Made by a program: the position numbers and the translations under genes. Shown here piece by piece: positions 25,011 to 34,123 of a stretch of DNA of 64,000 nt. Each line of letters opens with the position of its first letter. Positions within the stretch are counted from its first letter, which is position 1. A model generated the notes under the pieces. It saw only the letters and a program-made list of their open reading frames with translations, was not told where the DNA came from and searched no databases. The DNA is from Pseudomonas fluorescens (GTDB lineage: Bacteria > Pseudomonadota > Gammaproteobacteria > Pseudomonadales > Pseudomonadaceae): positions 6,514,501 to 6,578,500 of the forward strand of contig NZ_CP148752.1 in NCBI RefSeq assembly GCF_040448305.1, in the 5' to 3' direction.

Positions 25011-26920
25011 CAGGACAGTTCCTCCAGCTCCGCCTGCATGCTTTCCAGCAATTCCAGGGCTTCCATCCACGCTTCTTCCAGCTCCGCCTCACGCACCTTC
25101 AGCTTGGCCTGTTCGGCCAGCAGATCACGCAATTCGTTCTTGCGCGCCTGCTCGTAGATGTCGCTGTCGCCGAGGCTGGCATCGATCTTCGCCAGTTTTT
25201 CGTGGAGCTTGCCCAGCTCGGCTTCGAGCTTGTCGGCTTCGCGCTTGTGCGGTGCCAGTTGCTGACGCAACGCAGCAGCGGCCTGACGCTGGGCTTTCTT
25301 GTCGGTCTTGTCCGGGTTGACCGGCGTGTTGCTGACCGGGGCGTTGCGCTGGCGATACTCCACCAGCCAGCGGGTGTAGTCCTCCAGGTCGCCGTCGAAT
25401 TCCTCGACCTTGCCGTCCGCCACCAGATAGAAGTTGTCGGTGGTGCTTTTGAGCAAGTGGCGATCGTGAGAGACCACCAGTACCGCACCACTGAATTCCT
25501 GCAGGGCCATGGTCAGCGCCAGGCGCATTTCCAGGTCCAGGTGGTTGGTCGGTTCGTCGAGCAGCAACAGGTTCGGTCGATCCCAGGCGATCAAGGCCAA
25601 CGCCAGGCGCGCTTTCTCGCCACCGGAGAAATTCAGTACCGGCTCGTCGATTCGCGCGCCACGGAAGTCGAAACCGCCGAGGAAGTCGCGCAGAGTCTGC
25701 TCGCGCTCGGTCGGCGCCAGACGCTGCAAGTGCAGCAACGGGCTGGCCTTGGAGTCCAGAGAATCGAGTTGATGCTGGGCGAAGTAACCGACCACGGTGT
25801 TCTCGCCACGGGTCAAGCGCCCGGCCAATGGCGAGAGTTCGCCGGCAAGGTTCTTGATCAGGGTCGATTTACCGGCGCCGTTAGGGCCGAGCAGACCGAT
25901 CCGCGCACCCGGGGTCAGTTGCAGCTTGACCTTCTCCAGCACGGCTTTGTCGCCGTAACCCAGGCGGGCATCGGACAGGTCGATCAGCGGGCTGGAAATC
26001 TTCTGCGATTCACGGAAGACAAAGTCGAACGGCGAATCGACGTGGGCCGCGGTCAGCTCTTCCATCCGCTCCAGTGCCTTGATCCGGCTCTGGGCCTGAC
26101 GGGCCTTGGTGGCCTGGGCCTTGAAGCGGGCGATGTAGCTTTCCATGTGCGCACGTTGCACCTGCTGCTTCTCGTACGCCTGCTGTTGCTGGGCCAGGCG
26201 TTCGGCACGGGCGCGCTCGAAGGCACTGTAGCCACCGCGGTACAGGGTGATCTTGCGCTGATCGACGTGGGCCACGTGATCGACCACGGCATCGAGGAAA
26301 TCCCGGTCGTGGGAAATCAGCATCAAGGTGCCGGGATAACTCTTGAGCCACTCTTCGAGCCAGATGATGGCGTCGAGGTCGAGGTGGTTGGTCGGTTCGT
26401 CGAGCAGCAGCAAGTCCGATGGGCACATCAAGGCCTGCGCCAGGTTCAGGCGCATCCGCCAGCCACCGGAGAAATCCCCGACCTGGCGATCCATCTGCTC
26501 GTTGGTGAACCCAAGCCCGGCCAGCAACTTGCGCGCCCGGGCGTCGGCGGTGTAACCGTCGGCGCTGTCGAGTTCCGAGTGCAGGCGGGCCTGCGCGGCA
26601 CCGTCATGGGCCGCTTCGGCTGTCGCCAGGTCGCGTTGCACCTGGCGCAGGCGCAGGTCGCCATCGAGCACGTAGTCGACCGCCAGGCGCTCGAGGGTGT
26701 CGACCTCCTGGCGCATGTGGGCGATACGCCAGTCGGCCGGCAGGAAGCAATCACCCGAGTCCGGGTGCAGTTCGCCCCGAAGCAAGGCGAACAGGCTCGA
26801 TTTGCCGGCGCCGTTGGCACCGATGAGGCCGGCTTTCTGGCCGGCGTGCAGCGTCAGCTCGGCGTCTTCTAGCAGACGTTGCGGGCCACGCTGTAAAGTC
26901 AGGTTCTGAAGTCGAATCAT
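25010..26920 (-). CDS. yheS: ABC-F family ATPase (YheS/Uup type)
   Basis: This 636-residue soluble protein has two ABC domains: Walker A GANGAGKS at 34-41 and a second GPNGAGKST after residue 330. Each has a DEPTNHLDL Walker B, and they are joined by the P-site linker rich in Arg, Gln and Ala (about 240-300). A C-terminal coiled coil (540-636) is rich in Glu and Lys. ABC-F proteins act on the ribosome rather than in transport. Sequence and linker fit YheS best. ATG 26920 (MIRLQNLTLQRG) is the conserved start. Confidence 0.92.
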   Translation of the reverse strand: MIRLQNLTLQRGPQRLLEDAELTLHAGQKAGLIGANGAGKSSLFALLRGELHPDSGDCFLPADWRIAHMRQEVDTLERLAVDYVLDGDLRLRQVQRDLATAEAAHDGAAQARLHSELDSADGYTADARARKLLAGLGFTNEQMDRQVGDFSGGWRMRLNLAQALMCPSDLLLLDEPTNHLDLDAIIWLEEWLKSYPGTLMLISHDRDFLDAVVDHVAHVDQRKITLYRGGYSAFERARAERLAQQQQAYEKQQVQRAHMESYIARFKAQATKARQAQSRIKALERMEELTAAHVDSPFDFVFRESQKISSPLIDLSDARLGYGDKAVLEKVKLQLTPGARIGLLGPNGAGKSTLIKNLAGELSPLAGRLTRGENTVVGYFAQHQLDSLDSKASPLLHLQRLAPTEREQTLRDFLGGFDFRGARIDEPVLNFSGGEKARLALALIAWDRPNLLLLDEPTNHLDLEMRLALTMALQEFSGAVLVVSHDRHLLKSTTDNFYLVADGKVEEFDGDLEDYTRWLVEYRQRNAPVSNTPVNPDKTDKKAQRQAAAALRQQLAPHKREADKLEAELGKLHEKLAKIDASLGDSDIYEQARKNELRDLLAEQAKLKVREAELEEAWMEALELLESMQAELEELS

Positions 26921-26970
26921 AATGGCGGCGGAGTCTACCAGCTTCGCTCGCAACTGGCGCGAGTAGCACT

Positions 26971-27435
26971 ATGTCCTCTGACCTGTGGAACTTTTCCCTG
27001 ACCACTTACGCCCGTCCGGGTGTTGAGCAGGCATGCCTGCAATTGCAGTCGACGGGAGTCAATGTGTGCCTGTTGCTGTGTGGTGCGTGGTTGGGACAAC
27101 GAGGCGTGGCCTGCGATGAGCAGCGCTTGCAGCAACTACGCAGCGTGGCTGCCGCCTGGGACACCGATGTCGTGCGGCCGTTACGCGCCTTGCGCACACA
27201 GTGGAAAGCCGCAGCCAAGGAAGACGCTGAATTGCATACCCTGCGTGAACAAGTGAAGGCACTGGAGCTGGAAGCCGAACGGCATCTGTTGTTGCGGCTG
27301 GAGAGAGCGGCGCAGAGTTGGCCGCAAAATGTCGGGGCCGATCTATCGGCCTGGCTGGAAGGTGCGGCGGCTGAGGCCGCCCACCTGCACCGCGACGCGC
27401 TGCATCAGCTGCGCGTCGCGGTAACCGGCACTTAG
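26971..27435 (+). CDS. TIGR02444 family protein (DUF2390)
   Basis: This 154-residue protein opens with the family's characteristic pattern (LWNFSLTTYARPGVEQACLQLQ), then GVNVCLLLCGAWL and a helical, Arg/Glu-rich C-terminal half. The family is widespread in gammaproteobacteria next to the ABC-F gene, but its function is unknown. It is divergent from the ABC-F gene, and its stop codon overlaps the convergent algP stop by three bases. Confidence 0.82.
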   Translation: MSSDLWNFSLTTYARPGVEQACLQLQSTGVNVCLLLCGAWLGQRGVACDEQRLQQLRSVAAAWDTDVVRPLRALRTQWKAAAKEDAELHTLREQVKALELEAERHLLLRLERAAQSWPQNVGADLSAWLEGAAAEAAHLHRDALHQLRVAVTGT

Positions 27436-28568
27436 GAAGCGCTGGTTGGGGTGGTTGCTGCGATCGATGCGGCGGCCGGCGTTGGCGCTGGCGTGGCTGT
27501 CGAGGTGGCTGCTGCTAAAGCAGACGTTGCTACCGGAGCCGGGTTGGCTGGCTTGGCAACCGGTGCGGTGGCTGGCTTGGCGGCAACCGGCTTCTTCACT
27601 GCAGGTTTGGTTGCTGGTTTTGCAGCGGGTTTTGCAGCAGCCGGCTTGGCAGCGGCAGGCTTGGCGGCAACGGCTGGTTTCGCTGCAGCTGGTTTTGCGG
27701 CAGGTTTAACAGCAGGCTTGGCAGCCGCTTTTACAGCAGGTTTTGCCGCTGGCTTGGCTGCTGGTTTAGCGGCAGTTTTGGCTGCTGGTTTTGCAGCGAC
27801 AGGTTTGGCAGCCGGCTTGGCAGCAGGTTTCGCCGCAGCGGTGCGGGCAGCTGGTTTAGCGGCCGGTTTTGCAGCTGGTTTTGCAGCCGGTTTAGCGGCG
27901 GCGGTTTTAGCCACGGCTGGTTTGGCAGCAGCGGCTCGTGCAGCGGCGGGTCGTGCGGCTGGTTTGGCAGCCGTGGTTCTAGCCGCAGGTTTTGCTGCGC
28001 TGGCAGCGGCCGGTTTTCTCGCAGCCGGTTTGGCAGCAGGTTTGGCTGCGGCAGTTTTAGCGACTGGCTTGGCAGCTGCAGGTTTTGCAGCAGCAGGCTT
28101 GGCCGGTGCTTTTGCAGCAGCCGGTTTGGCAGCGGCTTTCTTCGCAGGTGCCGCAGCAGGCTTGGCCGCACGCAAGGACAACACCTTGCCGACAGCCTCT
28201 TGTACACGACCGACGCCCTGAGCCAGTTTCAGGCTTTCCTGAGCATCGCGCTTGAGTTGCAGAATGTAGCCGCGGGTTTCCGATTGACGATCCTTGAGGG
28301 CATCGAGCAGTTCCTCAAGATCGCCCACTACGCCCTTGGCCTTGGCTTGTGCCTTGGCTTTTCCGGCCGCCGCAGCGTCCTGCAATTTGGTGCGGGACTT
28401 GTGCAGTTTTTCTTGCGCTTTGCCGCGCTGCTTTTCCAGCTTGGCGAGCAGTTTTTCAGCATCAGCCAAGGCTTCGGAACAAGCGGTTTCCAGATGCTCG
28501 AGCAAGCTGCCCGAGAGTTGTTGGAGCAGGTGCAATGGAGTGTTTACTGGCTTCTTGGTGGCCGACAT
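27432..28568 (-). CDS. algP: histone-like regulator AlgP (AlgR3)
   Basis: This 378-residue protein has an N-terminal helical domain (1-135) with heptad-like Lys/Glu runs. A very long Ala-Lys-Pro-rich tail (about 137-345) follows, built of KPAA, KTAA and related tetrapeptide repeats, resembling eukaryotic histone H1 tails. In P. aeruginosa AlgP binds DNA and promotes algD expression. The repeats make the gene prone to length change by slippage. ATG 28568 has AGGAGGTAAACC upstream. The opposite-strand frame of Ala/Gly is a shadow of the repeats. Confidence 0.92.
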   Translation of the reverse strand: MSATKKPVNTPLHLLQQLSGSLLEHLETACSEALADAEKLLAKLEKQRGKAQEKLHKSRTKLQDAAAAGKAKAQAKAKGVVGDLEELLDALKDRQSETRGYILQLKRDAQESLKLAQGVGRVQEAVGKVLSLRAAKPAAAPAKKAAAKPAAAKAPAKPAAAKPAAAKPVAKTAAAKPAAKPAARKPAAASAAKPAARTTAAKPAARPAAARAAAAKPAVAKTAAAKPAAKPAAKPAAKPAARTAAAKPAAKPAAKPVAAKPAAKTAAKPAAKPAAKPAVKAAAKPAVKPAAKPAAAKPAVAAKPAAAKPAAAKPAAKPATKPAVKKPVAAKPATAPVAKPANPAPVATSALAAATSTATPAPTPAAASIAATTPTSAS

Positions 28569-28760
28569 GGTTTACCTCCTGGCTGAAGTGAGTGCGGCTC
28601 ATACTAGACCTCTGCTGCAACCGCCGCTAGGGCATGTTGACACTATCGAAAGCGCTGCGTTGCAAAGGATTGAAAAACTTCTGCCTCGGCGCAAAAGCAG
28701 TTCACCGTTGTGCGCATTCCCGCTGGCATAATCGCCCGAATTTCAGGTCGGAGAGTGCTC

Positions 28761-29426
28761 ATGTCGCGCTATCTTTTTTTATCGCTGTGCGTGTTTTTTT
28801 CAGTGGCTCAAGCCGCTGCAACAACGCAGGAAAATGAAGCCCACGACCTCGCTTACAGCCTGGGTGCAAGCCTTGGCGAACGCTTGCGCCAGGAGGCTCC
28901 CGACCTGCAACTCCAGGCACTGGTCGAAGGGTTGCAGCAGGCCTATCAGGGCAAACCGCTGGCGCTGAAGGACGAGCAGATCCAGCAGATATTGACCGAG
29001 CATGAAGCCCGGATCGCCATGCAGTCAGCCGAGCCGCAAAGCGAAATGGCACTGGAAAAAGAACAGCGTTTTCTCGCCACGGAGAAAGCCAGACCCGGCG
29101 TGCGCGAACTGGCTGATGGCGTGCTGCTGACCGAGTTGACGCCAGGCACTGGCGCCAAGGCCGGACCGAACGGCAAGGTGCAGGTGCTGTACATCGGTCG
29201 CTTGCCCGACGGCACGGTGTTCGATCAGAACAGTCAGCCACAATGGTTCAGTCTCGACAGCGTGATCGCCGGATGGCGTAGCGCGCTGCAAAACATGCCG
29301 GTAGGGGCGAAGTGGCGACTGGTGATTCCATCGGCTCAGGCCTATGGCGCCGACGGTGCCGGTGACGTGATCGCACCATTCACTCCACTGGTGTTCGAAG
29401 TCGAATTGCGCGGTGCTACCGGCTGA
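28761..29426 (+). CDS. fkl: FKBP-type peptidyl-prolyl isomerase
   Basis: This 221-residue protein has a signal peptide (1-18, cleaved near VAQA), an N-terminal dimerisation-type helical domain (about 25-110) and a C-terminal FKBP domain (about 125-221). Catalytic-site residues typical of FKBPs are visible: Tyr in VLYIGR, FDQ, the VIAGW turn and the YGADGAG loop. It folds periplasmic proteins. ATG 28761 follows GGTCGGAGAGTGCTC. It is divergent from algP and convergent with algQ. Confidence 0.9.
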   Translation: MSRYLFLSLCVFFSVAQAAATTQENEAHDLAYSLGASLGERLRQEAPDLQLQALVEGLQQAYQGKPLALKDEQIQQILTEHEARIAMQSAEPQSEMALEKEQRFLATEKARPGVRELADGVLLTELTPGTGAKAGPNGKVQVLYIGRLPDGTVFDQNSQPQWFSLDSVIAGWRSALQNMPVGAKWRLVIPSAQAYGADGAGDVIAPFTPLVFEVELRGATG

Positions 29427-29436
29427 CGACGCAAAC

Positions 29437-29464
29437 GAAAAACGGCGTGCCTTGGCACGCCGTT
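29437..29464. terminator. bidirectional terminator between fkl and algQ
   Basis: A symmetric AAACGGCGTGCC / GGCACGCCGTTT hairpin lies between two convergent genes and can serve either. Confidence 0.75.
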
Positions 29465-29486
29465 TCGGGATCTTGCAGGAAGTGCT

Positions 29487-29945
29487 TCAGGCTTGAACCG
29501 AATCGGTTTCCTTGTGGGCGGTGTGCAGCACTTCGATCAGGCAGTCTTCCAGCTCAAAGCGCTCATGCAACAGCCCGCCGAGTGTCTTGAACTCTTCGGC
29601 GACACACTTTCCTGCGTCACACAGGTCATTGAAGGCGAGCAGCTTTTCGGTGATGACGTCAATACGCGGGTAGATCGTCTCGGCGAGCTCCAGGCCACGC
29701 TTGTCGTTGAAGGCCTTGGCCTCCCCCGTCAGCTGTTCATAGATCTCAAAATGCCCGGCAGACACGTAATCGACCAGCACACCGCAGAACTCCTGCAAGG
29801 GCTTTCGATTCTCGCTCAGCGCCTCAGGCTTTGCGCCGAGCTTGTCGTACGCATCGATCAGCTCTTTGCGCTCCTGCAACCAGCGATCGATCAGCAGGTG
29901 CACTCCGCCCCAGCGTTCCTGAGCATTCTGACAACTTTCGAGCAT
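29487..29945 (-). CDS. algQ: anti-sigma-70 factor AlgQ (Rsd family)
   Basis: This 152-residue all-helical protein opens with MLESCQNAQERWGGVHLLIDRWL, recognisable as AlgQ/Rsd. It binds the housekeeping sigma factor and shifts RNA polymerase toward alternative sigma factors. In P. aeruginosa it influences alginate and siderophore expression. ATG 29945 is the family start. The longer frame from 30053 adds an unrelated N-terminus. GAGAGATCACC precedes the start. Confidence 0.93.
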   Translation of the reverse strand: MLESCQNAQERWGGVHLLIDRWLQERKELIDAYDKLGAKPEALSENRKPLQEFCGVLVDYVSAGHFEIYEQLTGEAKAFNDKRGLELAETIYPRIDVITEKLLAFNDLCDAGKCVAEEFKTLGGLLHERFELEDCLIEVLHTAHKETDSVQA

Positions 29946-30122
29946 GGTGATCTCTCTTCCCTTGTGGGTCAGCTGCTCTATGCCCGCTCGCCTCTTGTAA
30001 CGTCGGTGGGCGGTCAGGCAGAGCGTCATCGAGCAACATAATTCCAATGACACGTGCGGGCCAGATTATGCCCGCACGACACTGGCTTCAAGGTACGCAG
30101 GCGATAAAGTTCATACAAGTGT

Positions 30123-30674
30123 TTAATCGCCCACAAAGGCCCGGTGCGACGACTCGCCGCTGAGTGGTCGCTGATAGCTGGTCCAGACCAGTCGCAACGA
30201 CTGGTAAACGGCCAGAATCATCATCGCGACGAAGAACAGCAGGCTCCACTCGGTGAGACTCAGATCGAACAGCGTCCAGGAAATTTCCACACAATCGGCG
30301 GCGCCCCTGAACATTTGCTGTACGACGGATAGCCACGGAGAACTGGCCAACAGTTCCGCCAGATGGGTCGAGCACGCCGCTACCTGTTCCGTCGGAAGGC
30401 TTTGCAGCAGGACCTGTCGCCACGCCGTGACAGTGCCGGCCAGACTGCTACAAAGACTGAGCAGCCAATACAGAACGTTGCCGATGCGACCGGGGCCATG
30501 GATCGAAGCCATCAGGCAGACACCGGTAAGGAGCGCCAGGCAAAATCGTTGCACAAGACACAAGCCGCAAGGCCGCAGGCCAACTGCATATTCCAGGTAG
30601 TAGGAAACGCCCATCGCCAGGGTACCCGCAATGAAAGCCATGAAAAACAAGGAGCGTGAGCAGGCCAAAGACAT
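30123..30674 (-). CDS. dsbB: disulfide bond formation protein B (DsbB/DsbH)
   Basis: This 183-residue four-helix inner-membrane protein has the quinone-side pair Cys36-Cys39 (RPCGLC) and the periplasmic loop pair Cys101 and Cys128. It re-oxidises DsbA using ubiquinone. Position next to algQ and hemY matches the P. aeruginosa gene called dsbH. The start at 30674 (MSLACSRSL) is preceded by CGGAAAAGCC. A start ten codons further upstream is possible but has a poorer ribosome binding site. Confidence 0.88.
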   Translation of the reverse strand: MSLACSRSLFFMAFIAGTLAMGVSYYLEYAVGLRPCGLCLVQRFCLALLTGVCLMASIHGPGRIGNVLYWLLSLCSSLAGTVTAWRQVLLQSLPTEQVAACSTHLAELLASSPWLSVVQQMFRGAADCVEISWTLFDLSLTEWSLLFFVAMMILAVYQSLRLVWTSYQRPLSGESSHRAFVGD

Positions 30675-30778
30675 GGCTTTTCCGTAAAAGTAGTGACAGA
30701 CCATTACGGTAGAGGAAAGCGCGACGGCCTTTCAAGGCAAGTGCCCACAGAGACTTCAGCGCAGGTGTAGGGAAATCC

Positions 30779-30831
30779 CGACGCAGGCGAGAGGATAAAA
30801 TGTAGTCCTCTGTAGGACTTTGCCTGCGACG
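30779..30831. other. hairpin element in the dsbB upstream gap
   Basis: CGACGCAGGC (30779-30788) pairs with GCCTGCGACG (30822-30831), with one mismatch. Inside it are GAGGA/TCCTC and the palindrome GTCCTCTGTAGGAC. A further hairpin (GCGAGGGCG / CGCCCTCGT, about 30870-30892) follows just beyond the hemY stop codon, probably the stop signal of the hem operon. The element could be a leader of dsbB, a small RNA, or a repeat remnant. Confidence 0.4.
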
Positions 30832-30940
30832 AAATTTTGCGACTGAATTTCAACCAGTCATCGCACTGCGGCGAGGGCGATTGCGCCCTCGTCGCAAGTC
30901 ATCACTCAGACGCCGGAGGTTGGCGCCAGCGAGGGGGGGA

Positions 30941-32179
30941 TCAAGCGCGGACTGCCACCGGCAGAGGGGCCGCGAGCAAGCGTTCATCCAACAGCCCCAG
31001 GCCTTCCTGAAACAGCTGGTTGCTACGCTCGGTATCGCCCATTTGCGCCAACAACCTCGCCAGCTCCGCACAGGCTTCCGGATGGCGTTGTACACGCAGG
31101 CTGCTTTCCAGATAGTCCCGGGCCTTGCCCCACAAACTGTTTTGCAGGCAAAGACGACCCAGTGTCAGCAGCAGACCCGGATCGGCCGGATGGTCCTTGA
31201 GCCAGCCTTCGGCGGCCTGCAACTGGCGGGTCGGATCATTGCCGCGAACCAGTCCGTAGAGTCGTGCCAGATGACTGTCGTAGCCGCGTTTGAGAGCGGT
31301 GCGCAGCACTTCTTCGGCCTCGATCTGGGCCCCCAATTGCCGCAGTTGTTCGGCATATGCGAGCACCAGTTGCGGCTCCTGACGCTGTGCTGAAGTCAGT
31401 TGTTGCCAGGCACGTTCGAGCGATTGCTGCCCCACCGTTCCGTCTTCTTCCCGTTGCGCCGCCAGGGACAGGTTCGCCCCCCAGGCCCGACGCTCCAGAT
31501 CGGCGAGTTCGGCCGCCGGCAGGATTTTGTCCTTGCGCAGCTCCGGCAGCAGGCGAATCACTGCCGACCAGTCACCACGCTGCGCAAGTAGGCGCTGCAA
31601 CTGACGCAGGGTCTGTGCGTTATGAGGATGGCGTTCACGCATGGCTTGCAGGGTGGCGAGGGCGCCTTCGGTATCACCGCGATCGGTCTGCAACTGGGCG
31701 TGGCTCAAGGCGATCGCCAACTCGGCCTGAGGCTGACGCTCCAGGGCGCGCTCCAGCAAGTTGTCGCTTTCTTCGTAATTGCCTTGTTCGTTCGCGGCAC
31801 GGGCAGCGCCGAGGTAGTAAAGCAGCGGCTGGCGCTCGGCTTCGGCAGCCCGATGCAAGTGCCGTTGCGCGCTGGCCCAGCGACCCTCGGCCAGGTCCAG
31901 CTGACCGTGTTCGATCGCCACCTGCACCCGACGGCTGCGGTTACGTCGCGACCACGGATTGACCACGCCACTGGAAGCCATCACCAGTTCGACCAGCGAC
32001 TTGATGCCCCAGATCACCAGCCAGAGCACAGCCACCAGCGCCAAAGTAGCCCACAGGCTCGACTCATAGCGGAAGGTCTTGTAGGCAATCAGCACGTAAC
32101 CGGAGTGTTCGGCAATCGCCAGCCCCAGCGCAGCGGCAGCGGCGATCACGAGGAACACGATCACATAGAGGCGTTTCAT
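30941..32179 (-). CDS. hemY: HemY-like heme-biosynthesis-associated protein
   Basis: This 412-residue protein has two N-terminal membrane helices (about 4-22 and 40-60) and then a periplasmic or cytoplasmic array of TPR-like helical repeats, as in enterobacterial HemY. Its exact role in tetrapyrrole synthesis is not known, and it is not the HemY protoporphyrinogen oxidase of Gram-positive bacteria. Its start overlaps the hemX stop by four bases. It is the last gene of the operon hemC-hemD-hemX-hemY. Confidence 0.88.
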   Translation of the reverse strand: MKRLYVIVFLVIAAAAALGLAIAEHSGYVLIAYKTFRYESSLWATLALVAVLWLVIWGIKSLVELVMASSGVVNPWSRRNRSRRVQVAIEHGQLDLAEGRWASAQRHLHRAAEAERQPLLYYLGAARAANEQGNYEESDNLLERALERQPQAELAIALSHAQLQTDRGDTEGALATLQAMRERHPHNAQTLRQLQRLLAQRGDWSAVIRLLPELRKDKILPAAELADLERRAWGANLSLAAQREEDGTVGQQSLERAWQQLTSAQRQEPQLVLAYAEQLRQLGAQIEAEEVLRTALKRGYDSHLARLYGLVRGNDPTRQLQAAEGWLKDHPADPGLLLTLGRLCLQNSLWGKARDYLESSLRVQRHPEACAELARLLAQMGDTERSNQLFQEGLGLLDERLLAAPLPVAVRA

Positions 32180-33339
32180 GGCGTGGCCTCCGGCGCGGTG
32201 TTCGCAGCAGGCCTGACCAGCGGCTTGACCGAATCTTCGGCGTTGACGTTGCGCCGTTCCAGATACCCCTGCACCGCGCTCAGGGTGCCGGTCATGTCCG
32301 GCGTGACGACGGTGACAGGTTGCTTGCTCAACTCGGCCACCTGCTCAAGCATGACTTTGCTTTGCGCGTTGTCCGGGTTGAAGTTGCCCTTGAGGATGTC
32401 CCGCGCTTCGTCCAGCACCTGGGAGTAAACCGCCGCCTGGCCATTGAGTGCGGCCCACTGCGCTTGCTCCAGCGCCAGGCTCAGGGCCAGGCGTACCTGA
32501 CTCAGGCTCTGGCCGGCCAGCAATGGACGAACGTTTTTGTCGGCATTGAAATCGATACGGATGTAGCGCGAAATCTGATCCCACCACTGCGCCCAGCGAC
32601 TGGCACCGTCGCCATCGGCGGTCAGGCCCAGCAACGAATCGCCACGGTCCTTGTACTCCGGCGCCAGCTCAGTGAGGCTGGCCACTTGATCGCGCAGCGC
32701 GCCAAGACGCAGAAACAGCCCGGTGCGATCCGGTTGCTCGGTACTGCGCAAGGCAATCAGGGTCTTGGCCACCTGCTCGCGAGCGGCAAAGGAACCCGGG
32801 TCGTTCTGCTCGCGCAGTATCTCGTCGGCACCCTGGACCAGTGCCTGGGCGCTGCTGATGTCCTGCAAGGCGGAAAGTCGCAGACTGGCCAGACGCAGCA
32901 GGTGCTCGGCCTCGGCCAGACGCCAGTCCTTGCGACTGGCGCCGAGTACGGTTTCCAGCCGTTGGTTCAAACGCTGCTGATCACCTTGCAGCTGAATCAC
33001 CAGACGACTGCGTGCTTCCAGTTCATCGGCGGGAGGTAATTGCGCCAGGCGTGCACTCAGGCGCTCTTCATTGAGCTTGAGGCTTTGCGCCTGGTCATTC
33101 AGCGCCTGCACCTGGCTCAGTTGCTGCTGATTATTGGCCTGCAGGTGACGCACCTGCCAGACACCCCAACCGCCCACTGCGACACCGGCCGCACCCAACA
33201 GCAGCGCAATGATTGCCAGACCATTGCCTCGACGCTGCTCGGCAGCAGGTGGCGGCGGCGGCATTTCATCAACAGGAGCATCAACTGGTGCATCAAGCAC
33301 AGGTCGCACGTCATCTTTAGGCAAGGCTGTTTCGCTCAC
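32176..33339 (-). CDS. hemX: HemX-like protein (uroporphyrinogen-III C-methyltransferase family in name)
   Basis: This 387-residue protein has a Pro/Ala-rich N-terminus (1-35), one membrane helix (about 38-60, GLAIIALLLGAAGVAVGGWG) and a long periplasmic coiled-coil and helical domain. It lacks the methyltransferase signature expected of SAM-dependent CobA enzymes, so the common database name is misleading. The function is unknown, probably structural in tetrapyrrole synthesis. It lies between hemD and hemY, with an ATGA overlap at its 3' end. Confidence 0.88.
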   Translation of the reverse strand: MSETALPKDDVRPVLDAPVDAPVDEMPPPPPAAEQRRGNGLAIIALLLGAAGVAVGGWGVWQVRHLQANNQQQLSQVQALNDQAQSLKLNEERLSARLAQLPPADELEARSRLVIQLQGDQQRLNQRLETVLGASRKDWRLAEAEHLLRLASLRLSALQDISSAQALVQGADEILREQNDPGSFAAREQVAKTLIALRSTEQPDRTGLFLRLGALRDQVASLTELAPEYKDRGDSLLGLTADGDGASRWAQWWDQISRYIRIDFNADKNVRPLLAGQSLSQVRLALSLALEQAQWAALNGQAAVYSQVLDEARDILKGNFNPDNAQSKVMLEQVAELSKQPVTVVTPDMTGTLSAVQGYLERRNVNAEDSVKPLVRPAANTAPEATP

Positions 33340-33355
33340 GTATCCATCCTTTGCA

Positions 33356-34123
33356 TCAGAAAACGGGTACGGGATGCTCCCGTAACGCCGTCAGCAAGGC
33401 CGCGGCACTGGCGCCGCGACAATCCACAACTGTTTTAGCCCCGGCGGCACGCGCCAGCTCGGCAACCCTGGGGCTCGGTACAAACAACGGCAACCGCGCC
33501 AACTGCGGCCAGGCATCGCCGGCCAGTTGATGCAGGTGCTCAAAACCTTGCCCACTGCTGACCACCAGCCCGTTCAGGCGTTCCGCCCGGATCCGTTCCG
33601 GCAACGCAGTCGGCGGGTAATTCGGTAATGCCCGGCGGTACAGCTCCAGATACTCGACACTAGCACCAAGCTCACGCAAACGCTCAGCCAGCAACTCGCG
33701 CCCGCCCTCCCCACGCAGGATCAGCACTCGCGCATCGGGTTGTGCGATGGCCTCGCGCAGTCGGGAAAGTTCGAGCAAGGCTTCACTGTCATCGCCCTCT
33801 GCCGGGAAGCTCACGTCCAACCCGTGATCCTCGAGGATCTGCGCAGTCGCCGCACCGACGCTGAACCACTTCACACCAGGCGGTGTTGGCCAATATCGCT
33901 CGAGCAGTTCGACGCCGATCCGGGCTGCCGGCTTGCTGACCACGATGACGGCGCAGAACTGATCCAGCGCCTGAATCACCTGGCGCATTGTGTCAGTGGC
34001 CGCAATGGGCATGATGTCCAAAAGCGGCAGACTGTTACTGAATATCCCCTGCTCGGCCAAAAGACTGCTCAGCGCCGCCGCTTCTTCGGCGGGACGCGTC
34101 AGCAGCAAGCGCCAGCCGATCAC
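33356..34123 (-). CDS. hemD: uroporphyrinogen-III synthase
   Basis: This 255-residue protein has the two-domain HemD fold. It opens with GWRLLLTRPAEEAAALSSLL and contains the segment LNGLVVSSGQGFEHL near residue 170, where the family has a conserved Ser-rich turn. It closes hydroxymethylbilane with inversion of ring D. ATG 34123 overlaps the hemC stop by four bases. The hemX start follows 16 bases after its stop codon. Confidence 0.93.
   Translation of the reverse strand: MIGWRLLLTRPAEEAAALSSLLAEQGIFSNSLPLLDIMPIAATDTMRQVIQALDQFCAVIVVSKPAARIGVELLERYWPTPPGVKWFSVGAATAQILEDHGLDVSFPAEGDDSEALLELSRLREAIAQPDARVLILRGEGGRELLAERLRELGASVEYLELYRRALPNYPPTALPERIRAERLNGLVVSSGQGFEHLHQLAGDAWPQLARLPLFVPSPRVAELARAAGAKTVVDCRGASAAALLTALREHPVPVF

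Noticed and set aside
27440..28140. tandem repeats that might be taken for a CRISPR array
   Set aside because: Short in-frame 12-base units coding for KPAA repeats without unique spacers.
27451..28221. 256-residue Ala/Gly-rich plus-strand frame opposite algP
   Set aside because: Mirror of the AlgP repeat tail, not a gene.
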